Below are positions 1 to 11,894 of a DNA stretch of 64,000 nucleotides, piece by piece. Position 1 is the first letter of the stretch. The number at the start of each line of letters is the position of its first letter. The stretch comes from Dugong dugon. Lineage: Eukaryota; Chordata; Mammalia; Sirenia; Dugongidae. The DNA lies in assembly GCA_030035585.1 (NCBI GenBank), contig CM057462.1, positions 116,431,234 through 116,495,233 on the forward strand. The letters run 5' to 3'. The notes beneath the pieces were generated by a model. That model ran no database searches. It saw nothing but the letters and a program-made list of their open reading frames with translations, and was not told the DNA's origin. The translations under genes and the position numbers were made by a program.

Positions 1-139
1 AACACAGTCCAGCCATTCTGCTTCTTATGCATAAGAGCCCTTCAAAGATTTGAAACCAGATTTTGTCTCTGCTTATAATATCTGCCACACACAGGATAAT
101 ATAGGAATTAATAGAGCAGCCTGTAGGTCTAGGGACTTG

Positions 140-300
140 AGGTCTGATCTTCAATAATCTATACACTAATTATGGGACCTCAGATAAGTACTTACTTTAT
201 CTGAAATTCAGATTTCTCATCTGGGTACCAAAAATAATTATATACACCTCACGAGGTTATTCTAAGAGTTGAAGGAGATAATACTAGTAGTGCTCCGGTA
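140..300 (+). mobile_element. MIR SINE relic
   Basis: Weak but ordered match to the MIR consensus on the plus strand: a stretch resembling the 'tgggacctca..aagtacttactttatctg' core, then 'tttctcatctg', then a 'gaggttattctaagag' segment like the MIR 3' part. MIR is an ancient tRNA-derived SINE with an L2-type tail found in all mammals. The copy is heavily diverged and its edges are uncertain. Confidence 0.5.
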
Positions 301-760
301 TGGGAGTAGGACTCTAAAAAAAAATGTTCTCTATTTTTGCCAGGAGAAAAAGAGTGTTTGATGTGGCAGACAGTAATTGGTGGATGCATTATGAACCTGA
401 TGAAGACAAGGAAAGAGAGTATTAGAATTTTTTACAATCTGCAAAATTTACCCGTCTTTTGTCCATCCTCTCAGGACCCTGCACTCTGCTGAGAACATTG
501 TCATGATGACTGATTAGTTTGATATGTTATCACTCCAATTAACATATGACATTTTAACCAGAAGATATAATCATAGGACTGGAGTAGGATCTTGGTGAAG
601 TTGGAGGTGCGGAAGCCTTGGGCCAGGAAGAACCAACAATATGCAAATCGGTGATTTTCACACTTTATGGTTTGTCAGAGTCACCTAGTACAGTAGGTCT
701 GGATAGGATCATCCCCAGGTGATTACGATGGGAACTAAAATCTAAAAATTAATGTTTTAG
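301..760. other. No gene seen; unassigned sequence
   Basis: Ordinary AT-leaning mammalian sequence with no convincing open frame. Parts of 640-730 ('tttgtcagagtcacctag', 'ccccaggtgattac') faintly resemble hAT MITE ends, but not enough to call an element. Confidence 0.5.
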
Positions 761-935
761 GTCAGTGGCTCTCAACTTTAGTGGCCCATTGGAGTCATCT
801 GTGAAGTTTTAAAATACTGACGCCCAGGCTCCACTCCAGAGATAGTTTCAGTTGATGTGGGCTGGGAACTGGGCAGAGATGTTTTTTAAAGTTCCCCAGG
901 AGATTCTAATGTTCAGCTCAAGCTGAAAATCACAA
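761..935. mobile_element. hAT-Charlie MITE, MER5-like
   Basis: A short non-autonomous DNA transposon relic. The left end reads 'cagtggctctcaacttta', followed by 'ttaaaatactgacgcccagg'. The right end, 'gttccccaggagattctaat', is roughly the inverted complement of the left. This order (imperfect inverted ends around a 'tgatgcccaggc' core) and the length of about 175 bases fit the MER5A/B group. It has no coding capacity. Confidence 0.75.
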
Positions 936-1895
936 ATGTGTGTCTTTCTGCACCCATCTTGGCCAGGATGAGTGATACGTGGAGACCAAGAAACATAATC
1001 CTCCTACAGGCTCCCAAATAGCTGGACCCACCTGTCAAAGCCAAACTCCCTTTTGAAAAAATGTTCCACCTCTCTGTGGTAAGTAGCATATTTACATCCA
1101 TTTCCTCTGTTTATTGCCAGGCCTGAGATATTGCTGAGTGCTATGGAGTAGCTGTTCTGCTTCTCTCAAGGTGGGTAAAATGATTCTGAAATATAATTTT
1201 CGGAGTACAATAAAGCAGAATGCATTATATATGTATAAATTAGTAGACGTCATAATAATGAAGCTTCAAAAAGCACTTATTAAAAATGATTTGACTTTCA
1301 AAGAGGCCAAAATAGTTTAATTTAAGGGTATATTACCATTCTAGTGCAGAGATCTGCTCGTGTGGCCTCTGTTGATCATGATGCTGGTTTTGAGTTCTTA
1401 TTCAGCAAGCGTGGTAATCAAATACTACATTTAAAGGGTGACTTAAATAGTGGCCTGCATATCAGTTGAGCAACATTCTATTTCCAAGGGTTAGTCACCT
1501 GCATTTAAATGCTAAAAAACTAAAATCAAGTCATTTCAGATTTTTCTAAATCCAAGTGAAGGAAGTTTACCTTTGTTCTTCTTTCCACTTCTGAAACATC
1601 CAAGAGAGCAAGGCAGAAGAAGGACAGTCTATTTTTTAAAAGTTAAATGTGCATTGTGTTACCTAGGTCTCATTTGGAGGCAAGAAACAAATGCTCATGG
1701 TATCTTACGGGCTGTGGGTGAGGTGGGAGTAGAACCTCAGGTATTTTCATGATAACAGGGACAAGACTTTCAATCATGTAACAGATCTCAAAAAAAAAAA
1801 AAACCCATGGAAAGCGGAACCAAGCAGGTATGTTTAGAATAGGAAGCATAATGGAGCTGGCCTTGCTGAGCCAAATGAGTTTGGGGAATGGAAGG
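936..1895. other. No gene seen; unassigned sequence
   Basis: Single-copy looking sequence. The short open frames at 913-1101 (minus) and 1138-1320 (plus) show no family resemblance. An A-tract lies near 1791-1803. Confidence 0.5.
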
Positions 1896-1969
1896 TCATT
1901 CAGTATCCAGTGACGCTCACTCTAGAAAAAGATCACTCAGTATCCAGTGACACTCACTGTAGAAATTGG
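1896..1969 (+). repeat. 37-base tandem duplication, two copies
   Basis: Two adjacent units of 37 bases, 1896-1932 and 1933-1969, share 'cagtatccagtgac' and differ at only a few positions. This is a local tandem duplication rather than a dispersed repeat. Confidence 0.9.
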
Positions 1970-2189
1970 GCCTGATTCCTGCAGCAGTCATGTGCTCATC
2001 AGGCTTCCTGGGCTGGAGGAACAGGCTCCTGCAGACCACCGTCAGTAAAACTCCTCCTGCTTTCCCTCAGTAAATGATACTGGATTTACAAGAATTTGCT
2101 CTTTATTTCAGGTGCATGGCATAGCAAGAACAGTATTGTTCTTGCCATCCCACTCCCTCAATGGAGCAGCAGGTAGTTCTCATTCAATA
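1970..2189. other. No gene seen
   Basis: Short stretch between the tandem duplication and the first AfroSINE. Nothing recognisable. Confidence 0.5.
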
Positions 2190-2340
2190 CCCATTGTCGT
2201 TGAGTCTATTCTGACTCATAGTGATCCTATAGGACAGAGCAGAACTGCCCCTTAGGGTTACTAAGGAGAGGCTGGTGGATTCGAACTGCCAACCTTTTGG
2301 TTAGCAGCCAATCTCTTAACCACTACATCACCAGGGCTCC
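2190..2340 (-). mobile_element. AfroSINE, centrally deleted (HSP-type)
   Basis: Reading the minus strand gives the AfroSINE order: head beginning 'ggagccctggtg', tRNA-like segment with 'ttcgaa' box B region, then directly the 'ggggcagttctgctctgtcc' part and the 'gactcaacgacaatggg' tail. The central block with 'gtaatctttac..agactgccacatc', present in full-length copies, is missing. That is the roughly 44-base deletion I recall as defining the paenungulate HSP subfamily. Short copies of this type recur at 18.4, 22.6, 28.3, 36.7, 45.0, 53.7 and 58.4 kb. Confidence 0.9.
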
Positions 2341-4999
2341 ATATCCTTTTCAATAAACACTGATGATTTCAGACAAGATTGGATGTGTTCAGGATGGTAT
2401 GGCTGTAGACAAATACTGATGATTTCAAATACAAGTAAGATCAAGATCAAATACAAGTAAATAAGATCCTGTTAAAGCTAACAGGTAGTTAGAATGTTTC
2501 CGCTAGCCAAAAATCAATACTCAGTCCAAACTGGAATCTTTCACACGTCTTAGAAACTTGGGGAAACAATTTAGCCGTTTACTAATTCCAAATAATTGAC
2601 AAAATATGCGGTAGACTGGCCTGCCTTTTTTGGCAAGTTCCTGATAACATTTAGGAACTAGCCTGCGAAAGGGAAGGAGCCAGTATGGGGCTGTGAATGA
2701 GACATGGGGGAAGGGGGCAGGATAGGGTTGTGAGCCTGGAGATTTGGAAAAGTATCTAATGTATAACAATACAAGTAAGTAAAATACCAGTAGGTCAAAC
2801 TCTGTCCGGGATTCTCTTACAACAGAAGAAAAAAACATATAAACGGAGAGACAAAGTGGGTAAATTCAACAAATGTAAGTACAATGAGGACATGAGCAAT
2901 GTCATCTATTAACTTTCCATCCACAGTACCTAGCATAGGGACAGATATTAGTTGATAGGTGCATAATGATTGATTATTAGCTCACGAACATAAAACTTGT
3001 TATTTCCATTCAAAAATCAGAAAAGGTTCTCCATAAACGAGGCCGGGCAGTAGAAAGCCATCCAGTATGATCCCGTTCATGTATCCCTCATGCATATGCA
3101 TCCTCACTAAACTCTTCCTGCTGTCACTGCTAAACCAGGCCCCCCACTCCCACCCCACCTTTCCAAGCCAGGCGCACCTGCTACCCTGGGCACTCCCTGC
3201 TACTGCCATGTCTTGCTGCATAATGCCTTTGTCAACTTCCCTGCCTGGCATGTGCACCATTCTCTTGCACCGGAGGAAGGAATGGTTAATTATTTTTAAT
3301 CAGTGGACATGGCATCTTGCTAGACAGCGACTCTTGGGGGATCCAACACCATCTGCCTTCCAGTCGGCACCAGCTGCTCTGGTGGATGTCGGTAGAACAC
3401 CTTAGGACATGGCCTTCCGCTGCCAGGCGCCTACGAGTGACTGCCACTCGGCACAGTCTCCAGCTCGAGGCTGCCACTTGGGCTCATTCCCTGTCACAGT
3501 CTGCCTCTCGCCCCTGCCACCCTCCCACAGAGATACTCCCAATCCCAGCTTGAAGAACATTCCCCCAAGCAATCCACAGGCCTGCCAGTAATAATAGGGT
3601 GTCCAAACATAAATGTCACCCTAACCCAAATGGTCAAGGATCCTTCCATCACCATTAGTCAACCTAATGGATCTGCTGACTCAAGTCCCACAGAGAACGG
3701 TTACTGACTCCACAGTGGGCCGACCTGTGGACAGCAAGGGTCAGCCAGCTCCTGAGCGTTTAAGGCAGTGAGAAGGAAGAAAGGAGAGAAATGTCTCTCG
3801 GATAAATCACCGAACTGTCCAGGGCGAGAGGTGCCCCTGATCGTTTATACTCTGCAAGCTGCTGTCACAGACCTGTCCATTCCACCTCCTACCCTTCAGG
3901 CAGTTCCTACAGCTCTCACAGCTGCGCCAACACTTTTACTCCTGCAAAGTATGTTTCATTTGCGGCAACTGCTTTAGCGGCATGCCGCAGCCACCTCCTT
4001 CCCCAGGAGCCGGATTGACTCCCTAATTCCTACACTGTGAATCGAGCCCCCAAGGTTCTTTTCACCCTGCAACCCTGCCCCCAACTTTGTGAAGAGCCAA
4101 ATTAAGCAGCTCCAATTTCGGCTTTATTTTAATGCAAAGTGAGAGACATCAGTCGCCAGTACTGGCTGAAGGGTAGATAAAAGCCCCAGCTGTGCCTTCT
4201 CGCGGGGGGAGTCAGTTTCACCTCTAGCAGGAAAGCAAACTGTTATTGTGCCTGAGGGAAATCACGGAGCCTCACACTTTCATCCAGAGAGGGACAAAGG
4301 GGAGGTCAGGTGCTGAATCTGCCTGCAGTGGGGACCTGTGAAATGTGATTAACCCAGGAAGCAGCCAGATAGAGCTGGGCTGGAGCCTCTCCAGTGCCGT
4401 GTGTTTCCCAGGATCAGAAGCAGGAACAAGAGCAAACAGAAGCATTAAATAAATATTTTTCCATTTAACTCATCTTTTAATATATATTTTTACATCCCCA
4501 CAGCACGGATGGACTCGACAGTGCAGCATTAGCCTGACTAATGAAGGAACGAATGTATATCTGTTGAATTCTCAACATTTGTGGGAAAAAAGGTTGGGGG
4601 GGACGGCGGGGGAAAAGGTTCAGGAACGAGCCTGTAGTTACATTGTACCCCAGTCCATCAGCCGCACTGCTAAACCTTCGGGGCCCATCCCATAAGCTCA
4701 CTTAATGTTATTTCTCAGGCTCAACACAAACCACCGGTGCCTGTAGAATTAAAGTCATCAATAGCTGAGCTCTCTTGCATTTACAGGAAGACACCAATAA
4801 AATCCCTACTGATATGCCCATCAGAGTAGGAAGTTCTCTGTCCCTTTTCAGACAGACGCTCTGTAAGAGCTCTGTGTGGTAAATGAAGCTGCATGTACAT
4901 TTGCCTCTTTGTCTAAATAAGTAATGCCAATTTCATTTTCAAACAGTATGCTTGGACTGCGTTCATTATTGTGTTAGGGTTTTGTTTCAGCAAACCACC
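2341..4999. other. No gene seen; mixed sequence, partly GC-richer
   Basis: At 2350-2470 there are small direct duplications ('tgatgatttca' and 'tcaaatacaagtaa', each twice). A weak L2- or MIR-like 3' end lies near 2915-2970. From about 3,030 to 4,090 the sequence is GC-richer, but CpG is too sparse for a CpG island and the overlapping frames (up to 112 codons) are on both strands and unlike any family I know. 4,080-4,260 is a candidate conserved non-coding stretch, with 'ttattttaatgcaaag' near 4,123-4,140. Nothing else is supported. Confidence 0.45.
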
Positions 5000-7317
5000 C
5001 TTCCCCAACCCCCTGCTTGGACAATTTGTCTCTGGTTAGAGATGTATGCTGAAAACAGATACTGTTTGAAATTGACTGGAGATGGATTAAATAATCACAT
5101 GAGAAATTCCAGTAAAAATAGAGTCAATTATCAAAAGATTAACACTTTTCTTTGTTCTGTTAAAAAAAAAAAAAAAAAAGCTGTGAGGGGAAGCAATTTT
5201 CGAGACAGGCACTGATGCTTTAAAAGGGTTCTGCCTAGGTGAATTATTTAATCCTTTGTGACTAAGGAAATCTTTGTGCGTACTACAGTACTACAGAGTG
5301 GGGAGCAACAAGGAAAAAAGTGTACAATATTGAAAAGGAGAAATATAATACATGGCACACCGAGAACACATAAGTTAGAAGGCCTGTTGGGTGGCTGATA
5401 CCTGAATTAAATCTTGATTACTCTCCTGTAGGAAGAATCTGCAGATAATTTCTCGAATATCCATAAAGGATTAACATGATCAGCTCTGGAGTGACACTGC
5501 AGCTACTTCACAAAAATGTAGTTAGGCAGCACTTATCTGGCAGTGGGAAACTCAGCTCCAAGAGAAGGCACTTCATCTATTAAGGCTTTAAAAAGTTGTT
5601 TTAGGGCCCTCTTCACTAAGAAAGAGCTGCTCTGGAGGTTAGGAGGGGTCTAGCATCTGCCAGCATTAAGTAGAACAGTGGCGGCCAGGCACAGGAGGGT
5701 CTCCTTGCGCTTAACGGGGCTAACCATTAGGGCTGAGGAGCAGTTTGACCCCAAGTAAGTCTCTACCTGAGTTTTTGGAGGAAGGGAGTTGTTGAAACGC
5801 ACAGAATGAGGCTTCCAGAAAAGCCACCTCACATGGGATTAGCGTAGTTAGAAGATGCCTAAGAGAGTCGCTAATACTGGCCTGCAAAATCAAGAAATGC
5901 CTGTGTCCCCCGGGGTAATTTCCCCAGACCAGCTAAGCTCAGTGGTTCCTGACCAATACCCTCTTTTTCTGTATCACTCACCTCCAGCCATGGAGACTTT
6001 AAGGGGCCTCTGTACTCGGTAGAGCTCTCTCAAACAGGGGAATCAAGTGACTTGCTTTAGTAGAGGAGGCTGAAAGGGCTAGTCACTACCAGAAGGGCAA
6101 TTTAGTCTCTCAGATGGGCTGATGGTCCACAGATGGGACAGAAACAGGAAAAATCAGGGAGCTTCCGCTGAGCCTGTGGGCGCTGAGTTTGGAGCAGAGA
6201 GAAGTTTGCCTTAAGGAGTAGGGATTTGTACTTGAGCTAGCTTTAAAAGTTTGACTACTCTCACTTACTCCTTTCCTTCTACTCATTTTATGAGCAATAT
6301 ATATTCTGAGTGATCATCATACATATTCTGTAATTTTTCACTTAGAAAAATAGCTTTTGCATTTCATACAGCTTCTAATTCCAAAATTAGTTCAACATCT
6401 AGCAGTGAATGTAGAAATATATACCCCTTTCTGAGACGTACTTAGGGCTGGTATTGATTTATGCTATATCATGATTTCAGTCTTATGGGATAATCACCCT
6501 GTCAGGGCTATATTTATTGTTGTGGCTATTAAATCACGTTAATTCCTTGGTGATTACACAGAGGCAAAGTGTCCACAAACTGCAGCAGTGACAGAATTCA
6601 GTTTTCCTCCCTAAAGAAACTCAATACAGAGATAGCCATGTCCTGGTTTTTTCAATGGCATTTCAGCTTTTCCTTTTTTTTTTTTTTTTTTTTTTGCATA
6701 TTTTACAGGAGCATTAAACTTAGAGTTGCAGTGAGTGCTTTGCCATAGATTTGAACTCTGGTGGAAAAGCCCCTTGAGGGAGAAGTTGTGTGATGGAGAC
6801 AAGTGCTAACGGCAACACGGCACAGAAGCAAATTGCCCATCAAATGGGACAACTTAGTGTCACAGAAGCATTTGCAGGGAAAAAGTAAAGAAAAGGAGAA
6901 AGCAGAAATCATCCAATCCTGGCTGTCCCTGATTTAGGTTGCTTTCGGTGGATTTGGACAGGCAGGCAGATTCTCTCCGGTGCTCAGGGCATATGTAATA
7001 GCACTGTCCAGACCGAACTTGCCTCAAAACCCCCGTGATCTCTTAGTGATATGAAAGTAAAATGAGGGCTGTGAAGTGAGGAGGTATCTTACACTAGGAT
7101 ATGAGTTAATAGGATCCTTTGGAAGATGAGCATCAAACCCAGGCCAGATTTACCCTGGATACAAGACTTGATCTCACTCCTTGATGTACACAAAGTGGGC
7201 TAGCGGAGGGCCACTGCAGACCCTGCATATGTTCGATGTCTAGAGAGGGTCTCCTCTGAGGGTGCAAATGCTTCCCTGCTTCTACTCAGGGCTCAGCCCC
7301 ATCACACTCCCAAAGAT
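5000..7317. other. No gene seen; two homopolymer tracts
   Basis: Unassigned sequence containing an A-tract at about 5,162-5,179 and a T-tract at about 6,675-6,696. The sequence next to the tracts does not resemble a processed gene copy. Short frames of 60-87 codons look random. Confidence 0.5.
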
Positions 7318-7329
7318 TCAGCATTACCC

Positions 7330-7537
7330 CCCAAAAAACAAGAAGTCTGTTTCCATCAAGTCGATTCCCACTCATAACAACCTACAGAACAGAGTGGAAC
7401 CCATAGGGTTTCCAAGCCTGTAATCTTTACAGAAGCAGACTGCCATATCTTTCTTTCTGGGAGTGGCTGGTGGGTTCGAACGGCCAACCTTTTGGTTAGC
7501 AGCCAAGTGCTTAACCACTGTGCCACTAGGGCTCCTG
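7330..7537 (-). mobile_element. AfroSINE, full-length type, with 12-base target duplication
   Basis: Full-length minus-strand copy that keeps the central 'gtaatctttacagaagcag' block. It is flanked by a perfect 12-base target-site duplication, 'tcagcattaccc', at 7318-7329 and 7538-7549. The duplication fixes the insertion boundaries and shows that it entered as a retroposon by target-primed reverse transcription. The intact duplication and low divergence suggest one of the younger copies in the window. Confidence 0.95.
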
Positions 7538-7549
7538 TCAGCATTACCC

Positions 7550-10254
7550 GGTACCTAAGAATTCTGGCCTCAGACAAGAAATATCTGGGCGAAGGTTGCT
7601 GACTCCCTGGGATCTTTCAAAAGATTCTGCTTTGCTTTGTATTTTTAATAAGGAATCAGATAGGATTTCACCCATCCCCCTTTCTGTCTTGCGTATTGAT
7701 TTCAGTCATTAATTTGGGGAAGGCTTTTAGCTTGATTGAAGCCAATGTCTGTGACCAAAGACTTGTTTATATGCCTCTGATGTTCTTCATTTTTATGAAT
7801 GCCAAAAACCTTTCATCTACAACCCATACCTTAGTGGAAGTTCCCAAGCCAATGAGGAAAGAGAGAATAATGAGGAAGAGGAGTGTTGCATAAGGGTCGC
7901 TCTGGACTCTAATTGTACTGGTTCATTTGGGGCCAGTGAACTGGATCATGCTTAATGGTGCACTAAGTTTTGACTCAGCAGAAATGATAATAAGTGAGTT
8001 TTAAAATGAAAATGCCTCCACTGTAGTAACATATTAAAACAGTCTCAGAAATGGTAAAAAAAAAAAAAAAAAAAAAACCCACCACCACCACCCTCGCTGG
8101 CCCATCATGGTTTTTGTAAAATAGAAAATAAATTGCTGGTACTTCATGTAGATAGTTCCTAATTTAACTGGTTCCTGTTTAGCGGTTTTTTTTTTTTTTT
8201 TTTAACGAAGCATGGAACATCTGAGCTATGGGACACATGCTTGTCTGGCTTTCTGTAACGGAGGGAAGTAGCAGAACTATTTTTACTGGAAGAATGCATT
8301 TCCCTAAGTGTGCCTATCTTGATAGTAAGCTGTTTTTTCTTCAACACCCCGCACCACACACCTTTAAGTCTTTTTTAATTCTGCTTTGCCCAAACATTTC
8401 CTCCAGGTTACCTTTCCATTTCTACTCCCTACCCCCCACCCGCTTTCAGGCTTCCATATGCATTCATGCAGAGGCCTCTAACCCCACGGGCTTTTCTTCC
8501 CTCCTTAATTTTATAATAGCTATGTTATCGATCTGTCTGAATAGAAAAGCCCTAGAACAGACTTGCCCACCAACATGCCTCATAGAGTTTGTGTAGCTTC
8601 TTATGCTTATATTCTCACCTATGTAATCATATCAGGAGACTGCTTAGAATACATTTCCTTATGCATGGTACTTCAACCTCATCCGCCCCAGACCCCTGTT
8701 TTAAACTGTTGACTTTAGAGAGGGTGCCTCTCCCACTCCACCCTGCTCAGTCCCTGAAACCTGACCTCTCCATTGTCCCCTAACCTCTCTCTTTCCTGGT
8801 CTCTTGCGGGTGATATGGCCCTTTCTCTACTTAGTAATTCCTTCTCCCCACTGTGGCCAAAAGCAGGTTGTACTACACTGCTCTGGCCCGCTGTCGCTGA
8901 CTCACCTAGCTACATTCTCCTCACCTGTTTTTCTCAGTGCTCAAGTTTTCCAGGAATTCCAAGAAACTTTCACTCAAGCTGTTCAAGTGTGTATTCCTTC
9001 AGTCTGCCAAAAGGCCCCCCTCTAAGGTGGGTTTTCCCCAAGTCCCCAAGTACTTTTGCTAACGAAACTGCTGAACGGGAGCTAATTTATCACATTGTGA
9101 TCACTCTTTTAGGGCATGAGAGAGCCATGGCTGGAATGAATCAGGGATCCACGCCGTGTCCCACGCATCCTGTACATCAGGGTAAGCAAATGCTGGGTTG
9201 TGTTAACTGTCAGCCTCCCAAACAGCTGACATTTGTTATTTTAATTAATAGTTTACTTTGCTGAAATAAGCTTCTGTGAGAAGCTATGACTTTTTATTAA
9301 ATCTTCACTGCAGCATTGTTTTCCTCAGACTGGGAGACAAAAGCTCATTTTCAAAACTGCTTTATCCTACAAGGTCACAGTCAACAGCTTGTGTGCACAT
9401 GTCAGGGAAACATCTGCTTCTGTGCCACAGATATCAGTAAAATTTGCTTTATTTTGATATTTAAATGTACTTTCAGAGAAAAATGATGAGTCAGTCATTA
9501 AAGAGCTATTAAGTGATGTTGATTAGGAAAGACTTTTTAACCAGTCATTTTGTCTCACAATCGATGCTGAAATTTCTCCAACCTCAGCATTCCACTTAGA
9601 CGTGGCGGGGAACTGTGGTCACTGGCACATCTGGATCTGGACCAACTTGTCTTTTCATTAATGCAAATCATTATTATGTAATTACTCAGCCTGCAATGTA
9701 GAGATCATTGATTTCTTTTGCCCAGTAGCAGTATTTTTAAGTCACTGATGACAAAGGGAACCTTCAGGATACTCCTAACTATACAAATTAGCTGCAGTTC
9801 AAGAAAGGCAAACTTACTTAAAAGGTTCCAACACTGAATTTAGTTCTGAGATTTTCTCTTTGCTTGGAATAAATTAACCAAGGAAAGTTGGTTCCTTCAT
9901 GTTTTAATTACTTTTGGTAATGCATTTTACTCATCACATTTCCAAGACAATAACACTTTAGCATTCTTTCCCCAAATGGACTTGTGCTCTGCCCCTACAC
10001 GTTTGCGTATCATACCCCTACTCTCCAGGGAATCAGTCACTTTTCTGAGAATACCAATAATTCCTTTGGAGACAGAGACAGGTCCTAATCTGAGTAGTCC
10101 CATATTCTCCTGATGATTTGGGGAGTTGTTTCTCTGTGGCCAAAGATGTCCTCAAACATTGACTTTCAGAAAAATCAGATTATTGTCTTTAGGGTTATGA
10201 AATCCCCAAATCTTTGAGCCATAGAGGCTCAAACCATAAAGGTTTCTGATATTT
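7550..10254. other. No gene seen; long single-copy stretch
   Basis: Contains an A-tract near 8,056-8,077 followed by 'ccaccaccaccaccc', a T-tract near 8,187-8,204, and a pyrimidine-rich zone at 8,340-9,050. The longest open frame here (8773-9264 plus, 163 codons) has no recognisable domain, overlaps another frame and has no coding-like neighbours, so I do not call it a gene. 9,200-9,900 is AT-rich and motif-dense and is listed separately. Confidence 0.5.
9200..9900. promoter_or_regulatory. Candidate conserved non-coding regulatory stretch
   Basis: About 700 bases free of recognisable repeats with clustered developmental-type motifs: TGAGTCA (AP-1 type) at 9487-9493, ATTA/TAAT at 9657-9662 running straight into the octamer ATGCAAAT (POU type) at 9661-9668, and the palindromic homeodomain site GTAATTAC at 9678-9685. 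Such clusters are typical of deeply conserved enhancers, but AT-rich DNA also yields them by chance. Function is inferred only. Confidence 0.3.
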
Positions 10255-10660
10255 TGTAGTAGATTGAATGATTGACCCCAATGCATCTACACCGTTGCCT
10301 TAGCCTCCTTCTTGGAAGAGTTTCTCCCCATCTCTGACTCTGGGCTCAGTCCTGTGACTTGATTTTGGCAGTGGCATGTAGGTGGAAGAGACAATGAGCC
10401 TCTTCCAAGCTGAGGCCTTAAATACCCTCCCATGCTTTTGCTTGCCTTTTGTACCTCTGCCATCACCATGAGAAAGTAATGCTCTGGCTAGCCCACTGGT
10501 GCAAGGAGGATGAGAGATACTAGAGCACAGCTGTCCCAGCTGAGCCCAGCCTACATCAGCCAACCTCCAGCCAACTCGGCTGCAACATGATCGCAGTTTT
10601 AAACCACTAAGTTTTGGGATGGTTTGTTATGCAGCAGTAGCCAACTATTATAAACGTCTT
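10255..10660 (+). mobile_element. LTR relic, ERVL-MaLR/MLT-type
   Basis: Plus-strand order typical of an old mammalian LTR: 'gtagattgaatgattgaccc' at the left, a 'ctgccatcaccatgagaa' core near 10,458, and the right end 'ttttaaaccactaagttttgggatggtttgttatgcagca..' near 10,595-10,640. This closely follows the end of MLT-type LTRs. No internal viral genes are present, so it is a solo LTR. The exact subfamily is not recalled. Confidence 0.65.
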
Positions 10661-10662
10661 TT

Positions 10663-10870
10663 TTTTTTTTTTACAGTTTTATTGAGGCACTGCACATATA
10701 TATGTAAAGTGTCTAATTAATAACTTTTGACATATGCTTACACTCATGAAATCATCACAGTCAAAATAAGCATATCTATCACCACCAGAAGTTTCTTCCT
10801 GACCATTTTTGTAATCCCTCCCTCCTGCCCCAGGAAGCAAGGAACAATCTGTCAGTATAGATTTTGATTC
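10663..10870 (-). mobile_element. Old L1 (L1M-type) 3' end
   Basis: A T-tract, then 'ttttattgaggcactgcaca', 'aaagtgtctaattaataacttttgacatatg', 'atcatcacagtcaa' and 'agaagtttcttcctgacc..tttgtaatccctccctcc'. This is the standard inverted 3' region of old mammalian L1, so the element lies on the minus strand with its poly(A) at the left. It is a short 5'-truncated relic without coding sequence. Confidence 0.8.
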
Positions 10871-11894
10871 ACTTTCTTCCTCCACCGTGTTTAACCCCAA
10901 AGGGCCTGCCAGCCTTCCTCCAGGTGGCCCTTCCTGACTCCCATGGAAGTCACTTCTAAGGTCCTTACAGTCTGTGTCCATCCTGGGCCCTGTAGGAGAC
11001 ATCTGCTGATCCTGCTCCTGTGCCAGCCTCAGATCCTGACACCTTGCTGTAATGGCCCATTATCCAGATTACAACCCTCAGAACCTTCCTCAGCAATCAC
11101 CCTCTGGCTCCATGAACTACAGGGGATGGAAGCTCCCTCTTCTACTCTTGCTTCTCAGACGATGCGGCCAGGCTTCTCACAGGGGAAAGGGATGGGATAG
11201 AGGCAGATAGTTGTCTCAACACAGTGATATATGTCACATGATTCGCCAGATACACACAGACCCCACTCTAATGGTCTGTAAGGCTGCTTTGCCACTTCAC
11301 AACCTAAAGGCAAGTTTTCCCCAAGGCTATTCTGTCCATTGTCAGACCGTTTCTGGGCCAGTTATCAAGCTCAATTCCCACCTTTCTAAAACTCTGCTTT
11401 TGGGATGCTGGGGCTGGGTCTCTGAAAACTACATTTCTCATTTGTCAGCTGGTGCCCTGCTAGGTTCCACCAGTAGGGGTTTTAAGAGGGAGACAGGCAG
11501 ATAAGAGGCAGGAGAAGGGACTCACTTCTTTTGGAGTACTCCTTATTGCTGTCAGCATTACCCAGATGCCCTCATCGCAGACAGCGGTAGCTGATTCCAG
11601 GCTCCAGCTCTGTTCCTGGCCCTCCCAGAACCAGCCTGCCTCATCACGCCCCTTCCTAGGGAGCAGCAATAGCCCACAGCATCCTCTCCTTGGAGATCTG
11701 AGTCCCAGCTCCTGAGGCCCATCTTCTGAGCTTCTAGTTTCTGATAATGCCAGCCTCTTCCCTTTGTTCCTCCAGCCCTAGGGTGATTGATAATAGCTAG
11801 TTATTATCTTTGTTTGCTTTTACAATCCTTCTACCTCCCAGAACCCTCCCTCCTAGTGTCACCTTCCATACCCACCCCCCACTTCTTCAGCCCT
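10871..11894. other. No gene seen; probable old repeat near 11.4-11.8 kb
   Basis: GC-richer sequence. 'gggtctctgaaaactacatttctc' near 11,417-11,440 and the following roughly 350 bases resemble an old LTR-like mammalian repeat I cannot name. The frames of 70-107 codons show no domain. Confidence 0.4.

Noticed and set aside
3300-3560. CpG island or promoter
   Set aside because: GC is raised but CpG pairs are scattered and few; no transcription-start features.
8040-8220. Processed pseudogene beside A/T tracts
   Set aside because: Sequence next to this and the other homopolymer tracts (5.2, 6.7, 13.3, 14.4 and 62.9 kb) does not resemble a spliced gene copy, and no matched target duplications were seen.
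8773-9264. 163-codon open frame, the longest in the window
   Set aside because: No domain, an overlapping frame on the same strand, no neighbouring exons, and pyrimidine-rich composition that lengthens frames by chance.
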